Shown here one piece after another: positions 1-10,430 of a stretch of DNA of 64,000 nt. Source of the stretch: Ricinus communis (lineage: Eukaryota; Streptophyta; Magnoliopsida; Malpighiales; Euphorbiaceae); contig NC_063264.1 of NCBI RefSeq assembly GCF_019578655.1, positions 22,715,688 through 22,779,687 on the forward strand, written 5' to 3'. The notes below the pieces were generated by a model, which did not search any database, had not been told where the DNA came from, and was given only the letters and a program-made list of their open reading frames with translations. Each line of letters opens with the position of its first letter. Position 1 is the first letter of the stretch. A program made the position numbers and the translations under genes.

Positions 1-1110
1 TAGTGAGGGCACTGTTAGGGAGTAAAGGATAAATTTTGGGACTTGGAGGTTGAGCATGGCCTGGATTCCGCCCGTGCTGACCAGCATGGGATTGATCACG
101 ATCGTGCTGAGACATTTATATAGGAAATTTCAATTTCTTTTGTGGGGTTTGGTTCTTTTGACCTTAGATCTCATATACGTGCATGAGCCACCTCCTTCCA
201 GACTTCGACGTTCGACTTTGGCAGACCATTTCGCATATTGAAGGACGGATTTCAGTGGTTCAAGCATCATATTTAACATCAAGAGTGGATTTTGAGGCAT
301 TCAAGAGGCAATTTGAGGTTCATTATTCAGATTTGGAGATTTAGGACTGTTCATCTGATTTGAAGAAGAAGGGTGTTCATGTTTCCAATTTTCTCTTCTA
401 CATTTGGTCTATATTTTCTTTTATTCGTTAGCATGAGTAGGTAGAGTTGCTGAACCTATTGGGGTTCCTTTGTTTGTTGGATTGCACTTCATGTTTATGA
501 GATTTTGATTATCAATGCTTGTATTCTTCTTGCTTTCAGTATAATAAGATATCGCATTATTCATGAGACGTTGTGAATTGTGTTATTTAGATTGCTTTCT
601 GTAATTGAGAAATTCATTTAGTAGTTGTAAATTTGAATAGCAAGAACTGGTTAATGATCACTTAGAGATAAGGGTAATTAACTAGCCAGATTAAAAAATA
701 ACAACTCTTAATAGTAGTGGATTAATCTTAAAGCTAACCTAAAATCAATCATTAGGAAGAGATTCCGTCGTTTAGGTTGTTAGGCTTAGGAATTCAATGT
801 TCTCAAGAGGGAACTCGAATTCAATTTAGAATCCGCTCACATGTAATCACAATTGGCAATCAATCTACTTTCTACCTTCACTAAAATCCAACTAGCTTAG
901 GTCATCCTTGGGTTTGCTTTCTTTCCTTGATTGTTTCACTAAACTTTTGCAGATTGCTTGGCATTTAGCTAATCGTTTAGCTTGCACCTAGTCATAGATT
1001 AGTAACTTCTCACTATTATTTACGGTAAGATAACATAGGATGTTGGAGTAGTTCTAGTCTCACCCTTTTCCGAGAATACGACCTTGATACTCGCCATTAG
1101 TGCTAGTCTT
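1..1110 (+). mobile_element. Athila-like Ty3/gypsy LTR fragment
   Basis: No reading frame of note. A TATA-like ATTTATATAGG lies at about 114-124. Near the right end, at 1,074-1,092, is GAATACGACCTTGATACTC, the kind of phrase found just before the primer site at the 3' end of Athila-type LTRs. The part from about 560 to 1,110 matches, in reverse complement, the sequence at 43,311-43,870, which lies next to an Athila-type gag end, so the two are copies of one LTR. No primer-binding site follows; the sequence runs into a Sirevirus fragment at about 1,110-1,140. The left end is cut by the window. Family assignment rests on style and on the neighbour of the second copy, so it is moderate. Confidence 0.55.
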
Positions 1111-1139
1111 CATCGATAGGTTCACTGCCTTAGATTGTA

Positions 1140-1625
1140 GCTGCATAAATAGCTCATCAAGAAGTCCATTCACTAGCTCCTCTTTACCTAATTTGTGAAG
1201 ATGCTCCATGCTTGCATGACCAAGTCTTCTATGCTATAGATAAGATTCATCACTAATAGAAACAAGACACTTAAAAGATTGGTTAACAACTTTGTGTAAA
1301 TCAATTGTATAGCTGTTGCCACTTCTTTCTCCTTTGAGTATCGCTTTGTCATCCACAAGGAATTGACAAGGCATCCATTGGAGCTAAAAGTGACTTTGTT
1401 CCCCTTATCACACAATTCACTTACACTTAATAAATTGTGTTTCAAACTATCCACTAGGAAAACATTAGTAAAAGATTTACCATCCTTACCAATGGATCCG
1501 ATGCCAATTACCTTACCCTTGGCATCATTTCCAAACATGACTTTGCCTTCTTTATAGTCCTTGACATTTACATAAAGGCTTTTGTCACCCTCATGTGCCT
1601 TAAACATCCACTATCAACATGCCAA
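1140..1625 (-). pseudogene. Sirevirus protease and integrase pre-domain (fragment)
   Basis: The aspartic protease site reads WHVDSGC on the minus strand at about 1,604-1,624, one frame away from the 139-residue open stretch 1,188-1,607. That stretch continues with GKVIGIGSIGKDGK and HNLLSVSELCDKGNKV, which match the family's protease end and the pre-integrase domain. A further frameshift separates this from GHASMEHLHKLGKEELVNGL at about 1,150-1,215, the start of the integrase pre-domain, where homology stops. In the family the protease cuts the Gag-Pol polyprotein. At least two frameshifts are visible, and the integrase core and RT are absent. Confidence 0.75.
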
Positions 1626-1893
1626 AGATTTGTGCTTGTGGATTTAAGACACACCTATAAAAAGGAGTCAAGTTCACTTAGTTTTAGGTACCTAAACAAA
1701 ATTGGGTCCTTTGAGGTTCGCATAAAAAACTCACCCATGAAAAGATGCATCTTCCTTAACTTGCTTTTATATTTATGTGTCCAATTCTCATGCAATAGTG
1801 GCAAGTGACCTTTGAGTTCTTAATAGAGTTCGAGTTGGTTTTCTTAGCCACTTCTGCTTGAGGTTTGGACCTCATATGATTGCTACCACATAT

Positions 1894-2355
1894 TCATGAA
1901 CAAGATTTGCCTAAGTTTGTGTTCCTATACATGAATGCATGCTTTGTTCCTTTTGGCTTAGCCTTGGGAACATGTGTACCTTTCCCTTTCTTTTGAATGG
2001 GAGGTATAGTGTGTGTATTGTTTTCTAAAACTCCATTTAAGCTTCTTTCTAATGCTTGATATTGAGTGGCTTTAACAAAGATTATGTTGTGAGATGAGGA
2101 TGATGAAGCACCTTTGAACCCAAGTCCATGTCTCACAAGGGGAGGTCTTTGAGACACAACAAGATTGTTAAGAGACACATTTCCTTTGTGAAATTTTGAA
2201 ATTGAGTTTCTAAGTTTTTCAACTTCATCTTTTAAAGAATCGTTTTCTTTAAGAAGTTTTTCTTTTGAAACATCATCCAATGACTTCCTTAGGTCATCAT
2301 TGGAGGTTTTTAAGGAGCCAATTTCCTTTTTTGAAGTTTTAAGGTCTTCCCCCAA
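1894..2355 (-). pseudogene. Sirevirus gag-protease linker (fragment)
   Basis: A 153-residue open stretch with a heptad-like, charged N-terminal half (likely coiled coil), then the phrase VVSQRPPLVRHGLGF, a Ser-rich tract, IIFVKATQ and a basic KKGKGTHVPKAKPKGTKHAF segment. This succession (coil, then an SQRP...GLGF block, then a basic VPK-type block) marks the long region between gag and protease in Sireviruses. The plus-strand copy at 16,760-17,326 shows the same blocks in the same order. The role of the region is not established. A second CCHC-like motif (CHYCMRIGHINIK) follows at about 1,785-1,830 on the minus strand, out of frame with this stretch. Confidence 0.75.
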
Positions 2356-2430
2356 GCAAGAACTTTTATTTTTATAAAAACTTAATTTTGAAGCATGTTT
2401 TGCAAAAGCTCATCCTCATCATCCAAAAGC

Positions 2431-2667
2431 TCATTCTCCCATGTTGGCCATGAAGCAAAGATTTGCCTCCTCTTCTCTTTCACTTTCATTGTTGGAGGAT
2501 GAAGATGCATCACTCCAAGTAGCCTTCAAGCCCTTTATCTTTTCTTTATCTCTCTTCTTTCTCTTCAAGTACTTTGGACATTCTGGTTTGATATGTCCTT
2601 GCTTCCCACATTCGTAGCAAGTGACTTCCTCCTTGTCCTTACTCGTTCTTAATTTGGAGAAGATCAT
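2431..2667 (-). pseudogene. Sirevirus gag, zinc-knuckle end (fragment)
   Basis: This is the C-terminal part of a copia nucleocapsid. The knuckle CYECGKQGHIKPEC is intact (C-X2-C-X4-H-X4-C) at about residues 17-30 of the 78-residue frame. It is followed by a basic stretch rich in Lys and then an acidic Ser/Glu stretch, as in other Sirevirus gags. In the family the knuckle binds the element's RNA during packaging. The N-terminal gag is absent, because the plus-strand gypsy LTR starts a few bases upstream. The frame ends at a stop before the linker, which then continues in another frame. It is a dead fragment; the family call is firm because two more copies in this window share the motif. Confidence 0.8.
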
Positions 2668-2673
2668 TTTGCT

Positions 2674-3623
2674 TGTGAAGTGATGTGAATCACAATATCA
2701 AGCTTCAAGACTCAAGTCATGATCCAAGCACAAGCATAAGGCCAAAGCCTACACCAAACTCAAAGGATCCTTTACACATTCAAAGTAGGCCAATTACAAG
2801 ATGAAGGCCAAACACATGAAGGAAGCTCTTAATGGACTCATTTAAGAGATTTGGGCTAAGGTTATATTAATCCATGGAGAGTTAGATTTAATTAAGACTC
2901 CTAGCCTTGTTAATTTAATTCAATATGATGGGCTTAATGAAACCAAGCATGGGCCGAAAACGTGCGCATAAGGCGGAGAGTTTAATACTTGAAGAGGGAA
3001 CAAGAGAAATACTACTTTAGCTTTCTATTTAGCTAAAAGGACATGCCAAATCAAATAGGAAGCATGGGAGGATGTTATAGCTTCCTTTTTTGCCAAATTG
3101 GAGTGTCCTTCATTAGAAAATAAGGAGGCAGCCATACACTTTATTGTTTAGGAAGTTTTTCTTGATTGTTTAGTCAATTCTTATTTAGTAAAGATTGACT
3201 ATTCCTTATTCTATTATTTAGGAAACTTTTATTGAGCATATCTTCTAGATAATTCCTGATTAGTTTTTTTTTTTGCTATTTAGGAATTAGATTTATTTTG
3301 TTCACTATATAAACTAAGTGTAACCACAATATTCAAGGTTAATGAATATTTTTGAGTTAAACATATTTATGAAAATTATTCTTGCTTGGTCCTTTGGAAG
3401 AACTTTAAACTTATCAAGAACTTATTCTTGTGGCATTCAACATCTACTTATCACTCACCTTCTACCTTTCTTAAGTGTGGTGTCAATAATCTTTCTTATA
3501 CCAAGGTTCAAGATACAAGTTATCTTTGGATCAAGGTTATCAAAGTTCAGATTTAGCTTTGTTGGGAATCTTATTCCAATTTCGGGTGTTGGGTCTTGTC
3601 ACAAGTTGCCAAAGTTCACATCA
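2674..3623 (+). repeat. 5' LTR of the plus-strand gypsy element
   Basis: The LTR is inferred from its end, not from a second copy. It ends in CA at 3,622-3,623, two bases before a PBS that matches the 3' end of initiator methionine tRNA. The start is TGTGAAGTGATG at 2,674, or TGATGTGAATC at 2,681, immediately after the Sirevirus coding fragment breaks off. The length of about 950 bp suits a plant gypsy LTR. It contains a TATA box at 3,306-3,313. Confidence 0.65.
3306..3313 (+). promoter_or_regulatory. TATA box of the gypsy 5' LTR
   Basis: CTATATAAAC lies about 310 bp before the LTR end, a usual place for the Pol II start that divides U3 from R. Activity today is doubtful in a dead element. 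Confidence 0.55.
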
Positions 3624-3625
3624 TT

Positions 3626-3638
3626 TGGTATCAGAGCT
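3626..3638 (+). other. Primer-binding site, tRNA-iMet type
   Basis: TGGTATCAGAGCT is complementary to the 3' end of plant initiator methionine tRNA and follows the LTR by two bases. It is where minus-strand DNA synthesis would start, and it fixes the LTR end. Confidence 0.85.
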
Positions 3639-3852
3639 AAGTCTCTAAATCTGTTCTATCTATCTTTTACTTTATTCTTTTGTTTTGTTTATTGTTTCTC
3701 CTATATTTTCCTTCATTTTTTTACCATAGCTGAAATTTCTTATTGATTTCTTCTTCAAAGTCGAAAATATGCTCAAACAAATTTCTATCCTAAAGTTGTT
3801 TATTTTGCTTAAGTTTTAATTTTGTTGCTTACTATGTGTTCTTATTGAAGTA

Positions 3853-3950
3853 TAGAAAGAAAAGAAGGAAAAGAAAGAGAAAAGAAAAAGAATGAAAGAA
3901 AAGAAAAACAAAAGAAAGAAAGAAAAGAAAACTCAAAAGAAGAGAAAAGG
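3853..3950 (+). repeat. Purine-only tract in the gypsy leader
   Basis: About 98 bases made almost wholly of A and G (GAAA-like steps), with only rare pyrimidine interruptions. It lies between the PBS and gag. A similar but weaker purine-rich stretch follows the protease at about 6,050-6,215. Such leaders occur in plant gypsy elements; the role is unknown. Confidence 0.7.
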
Positions 3951-4412
3951 CACACACTTAGACAAATCAAGTTTGTTTGCAGTTTTTTTAAGCATTTGGC
4001 ATAAGTTGTTTTCTTGATCAATTGTACTACTTTCACCCTAAATTTTTTATACACTCAAAAATTATACATCTATTGGTATTTCTTTAGGCCGAAACGTGTC
4101 ACCTTTTAGCCTAAACAAATACTTATCTTTTATTGTTCATTCTATTTACCCAAACGCCACACTCTAGAATTGCTGTTAGGAGTGTTGATCTGTCCTTTTG
4201 AATACTAGACAAGTTGTTTATGATTTGAGTTTGTGAGTTCAATTAAAGAACTAAAAGTGAGGATTAAGAGTGGTAAAAGGCAAGAATAGTGAGCATAAAA
4301 GAGGGAAAGAGCAAAATTTTATGAAATACGAGTGTTTTAACTATTTTTTAGCATAAACACACAAGGGAGTGGGTGAGGTTTTATTTTGATCTTTGTTTTA
4401 CAGATTTGAATC

Positions 4413-5490
4413 ATGTCCCAAAGTAAGGATAAAAAGATCTTGGATGATGAGCCTAAGAGGTAGATCTCAAACTCTATATGAAATCCATTGAAGGGACCTT
4501 AGAACGCCTAAATCTAAGGTTTGATAACATGGATGAAAGACTTTAGCGAGTGGAGTCCAAATCTAAAAGAAGGCAGTCTAGGCGCTTCAATAACAATCAA
4601 AAGAGGTCAAAGCATACAGATCATGATGATTACTATGAGGATGACTACGAAGAGGAGGAGCGAGGTTCTAACTTAGATTGGGACAAATTTGGGAGAGGTT
4701 ATGAAGGATGAAATGAAAGAGGACCTAAAAGACAAGATGGAAACTTAGGGAATATCAAAATGAAAATCCCTTCATTTTAAGGCAAGAATGACCTAGAGCT
4801 TTATCTTGAATAGGAAAAGAAGGTTCAGTTAGTATTTGATTGCCATGATTATTCCGAAGAGAAGAAGGTGAACCTCTGTGGTTGAGTTCACTAACTATAC
4901 CGTGGTTTAGTAGGACCAACTTATGCTTTCAAGGCGACGGAATAGTGAAGGGCCAATTTGCATATGGGAGGAGATGAAAAAGGTCATGAAAAAGAGGTTT
5001 GTTCCTTCTCACTATTATAGAGAATTGTATAAGAAATTACAAAGTCTTGTGTAGGGATCTAAGAGTGTAGAAGACTACCACAAAGATATAAAAATAGCCA
5101 TGATAAAGGCTAATGTGGAAGAGGATAGAGAGGCTATTATGGCTCCATTCTTACATGGTTTAGACTGAAATATTGTTAATGTGAATGAATTGCAACTTTA
5201 TGTGGAACTTGAAGATATGGTACATATAGCCACTAAAGTGGAGAGGCAACTCAAGAATCGAAGTAACTCCAACATATTTAATTCGGCTTCTACATCCACA
5301 TGGAAACCAAATTGGAAGAAGAAAGAAGTTAAAGAAATGCTAAAAGATGAAAAGCCAAAGGATGTCAAAGGAGTTCATTATAAAAACTCCCAACAAGGCC
5401 AAGACACCTAATTCAAGGACAAGGGACATCAAATGCTTTCGGTGCTTTGGGTTAGGACACATAGCTTCTTGATGTCCTAACAAAAGAGCC
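4413..5490 (+). pseudogene. gag of the plus-strand gypsy element (broken)
   Basis: The start MSQSKDKK at 4,413 is the first ATG of the frame. The frame then runs through a basic/acidic N-terminal region and the retrotransposon gag core (KMKIPSF, then KKVQLVFDCHDYSEEKKVNL at about 4,760-4,880; KSVEDYHKDIKIAMIKANVEEDREA at about 5,065-5,140; ELQLYVELEDMVHIATKVERQLK at about 5,190-5,255). The knuckle CFRCLGLGHIAS*C lies at about 5,434-5,475 and contains a stop before its last Cys. Capsid assembly and RNA packaging would be its role. At least eight stops interrupt the frame between 4,460 and 5,170, and one frameshift near 5,410 separates the main frame from the knuckle and protease. Confidence 0.8.
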
Positions 5491-5496
5491 TAGATC

Positions 5497-6123
5497 TTGA
5501 AGGATGATGGTAGAGTGGAGACCGAGAGTGAAAAGGAGGAATATATGCCGCCACTTGAGGATTCAAGTGATATTGAGATGCCGCTAAGTGGACAGATATT
5601 AGTGGCACAAAGAGCCTTGAGTGCACATGCAAAAATAGATGAGGTACAATGTGATAATATTGTTCATACTAGATGCCATGTAAATAAAAAAGTATGTAGT
5701 ATTATTATTAATGGGGGTAGTTGTACAAATGCTGCTAGTGTTGAGTTAGTTGAAAAGCTTGGCTTGTTTACTTGAGTTCATCCTAGACCTTACAAATTGT
5801 AATGGCTAAATGATTATGGGGAGATTAAGGTGACTAAACAAGTTTTAATGTCTTTCTCTATTGGTCGTTATAAGGATGAGGTCTTATGTGATGTCGTACC
5901 TATACATGCGGGTCATCTTTTTTTAAGGCGTCCTTGGCACTATAATAGGAGAGTAGTTCATGGTAGGTGCACTAATCATTATTCTTTTGTAATGAATGAA
6001 AGACCTATTACTCTTGTTACTTTGACACCTAAAAAGGTGTATGATGATCAATTGCACATGAAAAAGGAGAGCGAAAGAAAGAAAATAATCAAGAGTGAAA
6101 AAGTGAGAAGGCCGAAAGTTTAA
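5497..6123 (+). pseudogene. Aspartic protease of the plus-strand gypsy element (broken)
   Basis: A gypsy-type retropepsin follows the zinc knuckle. The catalytic triad region reads IINGGSCTNAAS at about 5,703-5,738. The first position, Asp in active enzymes, is Asn here, so the enzyme would be dead even without the stops. The flap-distal block reads HLFLRRPW at about 5,907-5,930, where active copies have a Gly after the leucines. A stop at 5,773-5,775 and another near 5,800 split the domain. It is in frame with the RT that follows (5,830 and 6,370 share the frame), so protease and RT were one polyprotein. A purine-rich, low-complexity stretch at 6,050-6,215 separates them. Confidence 0.8.
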
Positions 6124-6348
6124 AAACAAAAAAAAGAGTGTGACTGAAAACGCAGGTTCAACTAAGAGTGAAAAGAAAAAGGGTATGAACATGAGTGAAA
6201 TAAAGAGAGAAAAGTGAGTTTTTATGCGAGGGAGAGTAAGATTAAGAGGGCTTTTTATTCCAATCAGCCTATGATTGTACTTTTGTACAAAGAGGCCTTT
6301 TTAAGCATTAATGATCTTAATTCTTCCTTACCTAGTCCTATTCTTTCC

Positions 6349-7690
6349 TTATTATAGGAATTTGGTGATGTGTTTCCTGAAGATGTGCCTAATGGTTTAC
6401 CACCTATTAGGGGAATTGAGCACCAAATTGACTTTGTAGTTGGAGCTTTAATTCCAAATAGACTAGCCTATAGGAGCAATCGCGAGGAGACAAAAGAACT
6501 TCAAAGGCAAGTTGAGGAGTTGATGACCAAGGGGCATGTGAGGGAGAGCATTAGTCCATGTGCAATTCTTGTGTTGCTAGTACTTAAGAAGAATGGATCT
6601 TGGCGAATGTGTATTGATTTCCGTGCTATCAATAATATCATTGTAAAGTATAGACATCACATTCCTAGACTAGATGACATGTTAGATGAATTGCATGGAT
6701 CTTGTATGTTTTCTAAGATAGACTTAAAGAGTGGACATTATCAATTCGCATACGGGAAGGGGATAAATGGAAAACGACATTCAAAATAAAATATGGGTTA
6801 TATGAGTGATTAATTATGCTTTTTGGATTAACTAATGCACCTAGTACATTCTTGAGACTTATGAACCATGTCTTGTGCACTTTTATTAGAAAATTTATTA
6901 TCGTTTATTTTGATGATATTTTTGTTTATAGTCGCACTTTGCATGAACATGTTGAATATTTACAATTTGTTTTGGATGTTTTGCCCGCCAAAAAAGCTTT
7001 ATGCCTATCTCAAAAGTGTATCTTTTGCACGGATAAACTTGTGTTTCTTGGTTATATTATTAGTATTAAGGGAATTGAAGTTGATGAGGAAAAGGTGAAA
7101 GCCATCAAGGAATGCTTGACGCCTAAGGGAATTGGGGATGTGAGGAGTTTTCATGGTTTGGCTAGTTTCTACAGGAGATTTATTAAGGACTTTAGTACAT
7201 TGGTCGCCCTTCTCACTGAAGTTATTAAACAAAGTGTTGGGTTTAAGTTAGGTGCTGAGCAAGAAAAGGATTTTCATTTGATTATGGATAAGTTGTCTTC
7301 TGCACTTGTTCTTGCTTTACCTAACTTTACAAAAAATTTTGAGATTGAATGTGATGCTTCAGGATTAGGTATTGGAGCTGCCCTTATGCAGGAAAAGAGG
7401 CCAATCACTTTCTTTAGTGAAAAGCTTAATGGGGCAGCCTTGAATTATCCCATATATGACAAGTAGCTTTATGCTTTAGTGCCCGCCTTAGAGACTTGGC
7501 AACATTATTTATGGCCCAAAGAGTTTGTGATTCATACAGATCATGAATCTTTAAAGCATCTTAAGGGGAAACACAAGTTGAATAGGCGGCATGCTAAGTG
7601 GGTTGAATTCATCAAAACGTCTCCTTATGTGATCAAGTACAAGCAAGGGAAGGAAAACGTGGTTGTAGATGCTTTATCACGCATGTAAGC
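6349..7690 (+). pseudogene. Reverse transcriptase and RNase H of the plus-strand gypsy element (broken)
   Basis: RT motifs in order: the EDVPNGLPPIRGIEHQIDF entry (6,380-6,435), WRMCIDFRAINN (6,600-6,637), PRLDDMLDELHG and FSKIDLKSGHYQ (6,664-6,744), a frameshift at about 6,750-6,815, [11 protein letters not shown] (6,819-6,851), the catalytic YFDDIFVYS (6,904-6,930), and [20 protein letters not shown]. The connection block [17 protein letters not shown] follows. RNase H shows DASGLGIG (about 7,354-7,377), [10 protein letters not shown] (about 7,534-7,563) and VVVDALSRM, but the catalytic Glu after YDK (7,464-7,466) is a TAG stop. The YFDD box is intact. One frameshift and several stops make the product dead. 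These enzymes would copy element RNA into DNA and remove the RNA strand. Confidence 0.9.
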
Positions 7691-7881
7691 ACTACTTTCT
7701 ACACTAGATGCCAAATTTATGGGATTTGTATACATTAAAGATTTGTATGTTGATGATGCTGATTTTGGTAATGTGTTTAATGCCTGTAAGAAAGTAGCTT
7801 TTGGGAAGTTCTATAAGCATGATGGATTTTTGTTTAAAGAAAGCAAACTATGTGTGCCTAATTCTTCTTTTAATACCTAGG
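7691..7881 (+). pseudogene. RNase H-integrase spacer remnant, gypsy (truncated)
   Basis: After the RNase H stop the same frame reads ALLSTLDAKFMGF, then FNACKKVAFGKFYKHDGFLF and KESKLCVPNSSF, matching the spacer between RNase H and the integrase zinc finger. Homology stops at about 7,881. The His of the HHCC finger, which should come within the next ten or so residues, is not present. This is the 3' breakpoint of the element. Confidence 0.75.
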
Positions 7882-9454
7882 CTCACACAGCAATCCTTTC
7901 TAAGCTTTAGTTGAATAAATATTTCAACTTAATACACTTTACAAAGAAGAATATGTGTAAGAAGTTTAAAAATTAATTTGCAAGAGTTTTGCTATAACTA
8001 ACACACCACACTTAGTTGTTATGTCTTTCAGACCAATCCATTACAGACGTTCTAATGAGGCCAAAATTCATGGAAAGCGCCCCGTGCTTCCTAAGTGTGC
8101 TCGTGCGTCTTGAAAAGAGACGTTGGAACTCCAACAGCTCCAGCCACGTGGCACTGATAGGGTGGCTACTGTCTCAACGGTTACTAAAATTGAATTAATT
8201 ATGAAAAGCACCCCCGTGCCGTAATAGCGCCCTTGCGCCTGCCTTGGTCGCGCCTAAAAGCACCCCTCCGCTTCTCATCGTGCTATCATCTATTAGAAAT
8301 TGTCTCAATACCTAAAGTGAGGCACCCTCATGCCTGTCAGAGCTTTGACATTTTGATTGCCAAGTGTCATGAGATGATTAGGCTTCTGCCAAGTGGACTT
8401 TTCAACATCTTGTAAACTTTTGACCTTACGAAAAGTGCTCCACGCCTCTGGAGCGCCCTCGCGCTTTTGAGGTAGATTCACAGAATTTGCTTTAAGGCTA
8501 AAGAATCTTTGGGATAGGCTTGGTTCCTTTGATGCTCTGTCACATAGACACTTAGTCATGATGTTAATGATAATTAATTGGTTGTTAGAATCAAAATAGA
8601 GATCAATTACACCTTAGGTCAACACCTCCTATTGAAGAGAAAGATAGAGTATGGCAGATAGTAGCACAAGCACAAGTGCGGTCACGCTTCTAGGCGCGCT
8701 TTAAGTAACTGCAAGGGCGCTTCTCCAGCATGGGAGTGGCATTCGCATTTAATGCTAAGTCAGTGATTATTATGTCATAAACTGATAAAGTGATGTCACA
8801 TGTTAAGAGTAATTAGACTCTAACGGCTATATTTAGAAAGCATGGGGGCTCTTCTCTGTCAGAAAGTTACTCTTGCGAAATCATTTTTACTTTGCATTTA
8901 ACATAGTGTAGGCTATTTGTAATGTCTCTAAGAGGTTGGTATGCGTATAAATACCGCTATTAAATACTTAGACAATGGTTGTTCAATTTTCAAGTGCCCA
9001 AACTGTTGCAAAGTGATTTCTCATCTTTCTACATTAAATTCTCTTTATGTAGGTTTAAGTGTGAGCCATAAAAACTTGTAAAGTTTTGAGTGTTGGCCTT
9101 AAACATTTTGGGTAAAGATCTGAGAGTTAGCCTAGGAGAAAAACTCTTGTAAGTTTAGTGTAAACTTAAACACTAAGTTTAGGGGTGAGCTTGGGAAAAC
9201 TCCTAAGAAAACATTTGAGTGTGAGCTTAGAAATACTTAGGTTTGATCTTACACCCACAAAAGGATCATTGATAGTGAGATACCCAATTATAGATTGAAA
9301 AGTGGATGTAGGGTTAGTTAATACTCGAACCACGATAAATCTTTGTGCTAATTCTCCTTCTCATCTATCTAGTCTTTTGATTAAATTTTCTTTGATTTCC
9401 TATTAACTTTCCACACACCAATTCAACCCCCTTCTTGGTGATCAAGGGACAACA
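7882..9454 (+). repeat. Probable Sirevirus 5' LTR (left boundary unsettled)
   Basis: The right end is set by a degraded tRNA-iMet PBS at 9,457, with CA at 9,453-9,454. A TATA box lies at 8,946-8,953, leaving about 500 bp of R/U5, which is long but usual for Sireviruses. The left end is not clear: TGTTAGAATC at 8,583 is one candidate start, but short GC-rich phrases of the same style (GCGCCC, CGTGC, GCGCTT) occur on both sides of it (8,075-8,470 and 8,660-8,740), so the LTR may reach back to the gypsy breakpoint at about 7,882. No coding frame is seen in 7,882-9,454. Confidence 0.5.
8946..8953 (+). promoter_or_regulatory. TATA box of the Sirevirus LTR
   Basis: TATAAATA in a locally GC-richer context (GCGTATAAATACC), about 510 bp before the LTR end and 567 bp before the gag ATG. 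It is the only good TATA box in this LTR. Confidence 0.5.
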
Positions 9455-9456
9455 AA

Positions 9457-9469
9457 TGGTATTAGAGCT
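9457..9469 (+). other. Primer-binding site, tRNA-iMet type, one mismatch
   Basis: TGGTATTAGAGCT differs from the usual complement of initiator tRNA by one C-to-T change. It follows the CA end of the LTR by two bases. The gag ATG lies 44 bp downstream. Confidence 0.7.
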
Positions 9470-9512
9470 ATGTGCTCTTTATCAAGGTTAAGTGCAAGAA
9501 CTAAGGATCAAG

Positions 9513-10430
9513 ATGGCCAATGAAGGAGTTCACCACCTTAGACCATTCTTTGAAGGGTCCGATTATGCCCATTGGAAATACAAAATAGAAATATATATAG
9601 ATACTGATGTGGTGGATGTTTGGGATTGTGTTAGGAATGAGTGGAACCCTCCAACAAAGCGAGAAGATGGTATAGAGATTCCTGTTGATAGAGATAAATA
9701 GGTTAAGGTTCATAAAGAGCCAATGGGAAAAATAAAAAAGTAATGATCATTCTCTTGAGCTCTCTATCAAAAGAAGAATGTGAAAGAGTTCAACATCTTT
9801 GCACCGCCTTGAAATTTTGGAAGACCTTGGAGAATTATCATGAAGGGGCCAAGAAAGTAAGGTCCAAGAAAGTTTAATTACTCATAACCGAATATGAGCT
9901 TTTCAAAATGAAGCCTAATGAGAGTGTCATTGATATGACAAACTAGCTTTTAACCATCATCAACAACTTAAGAAAATTGGGGAAGAACTATGAGTGAACT
10001 GACATCAATAATTAAATTCTTAAGGCATTCCAACTTAAGGACTATGGCTCAAGGGTTGTAAGTATTGAAAAGGCTAATGAGGACTCGGGTAAAATCTCAA
10101 CAGATGAACTTATTGGTAAGCTTCTCACCCATGAGATGGCTCTCAAGAAGGAGGAAGAGCAAGGAAAAGAAAGATAAGGTAATAAGAAGTCCTTTGCCCT
10201 CAAGAACTCAACTAAGTAACATCAAAAAAGTGAGAGCTTAAGTGAACCTGAGTCAAGTGATGATATTAATAAGGAAATTGTCATGCTTTCTAGAAAGGTC
10301 AAGGAAATCATCAAGAACAAGAAAAAAGACAAGACACCATTCAAGAAACCTTCTTCAAGCTCAAGTGGAGATATAATTTTCTATGAGTGTGGTAAGCAAG
10401 GCCATGTCAAGGCCGATTGCTAGAAAAGCA
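9513..10430 (+). pseudogene. Sirevirus gag, capsid part and zinc knuckle (broken)
   Basis: The start MANEGVHHLRPFFEGSDYAHWK at 9,513 is the usual Sirevirus gag opening, in which a short leader is followed by an F-(D/E)-G-x-x-Y-x-x-W block. Downstream: KEECERVQHLCTALKFWKTLE (about 9,770-9,830), KLLTHEMALKKEEEQ (about 10,117-10,160), a lysine-rich stretch and the knuckle FYECGKQGHVKADC at about 10,379-10,420. The first Cys of the knuckle is Phe, so zinc binding is lost. At least six stops interrupt it, the first at 9,699-9,701. The intact form packages element RNA. The same knuckle with all ligands is seen in the minus-strand copy at 2,431-2,667. Confidence 0.8.

Larger units (their letters stand above)
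1140..2673 (-). mobile_element. Sirevirus-type Ty1/copia fragment (inverted)
   Basis: Read on the minus strand, this holds the gag zinc knuckle, the long gag-to-protease linker typical of Sireviruses, the protease site and the first residues of the integrase pre-domain, in that order. It stops after the residues KEELVNGL. The same blocks in the same order occur on the plus strand at 9,513-11,480 and 14,235-19,047, so three copies of one family are present. The right edge is cut by the LTR of the gypsy element at 2,674. The left edge runs into an Athila-like LTR piece. No LTR of its own is seen. Confidence 0.8.
2674..7881 (+). mobile_element. Ty3/gypsy retrotransposon, 5' LTR to start of integrase, 3'-truncated
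   Basis: In order: a 5' LTR, a tRNA-iMet-type PBS, a purine-rich leader, gag, protease, RT, RNase H and the first residues after RNase H. Homology ends near 7,881 after CVPNSSF, just where the integrase zinc domain should begin, so integrase, PPT and 3' LTR are missing. The element starts inside the minus-strand Sirevirus fragment, so it is the younger of the two. Many in-frame stops and two frameshifts show it is old. With no 3' end, a target-site duplication cannot be tested. Motif order fits a chromovirus-like lineage, but the part that would carry a chromodomain is absent. Confidence 0.85.

Noticed and set aside
3342..3746. Plus-strand frame of 134 residues over the LTR end and primer site
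   Set aside because: It runs through a TATA-driven LTR R/U5 and the PBS, which are non-coding.
8016..8415. Two 60-residue frames in a GC-richer stretch as a gene
   Set aside because: No domain and no start context; the stretch has the same repeated GCGCC phrases as the LTR that follows.
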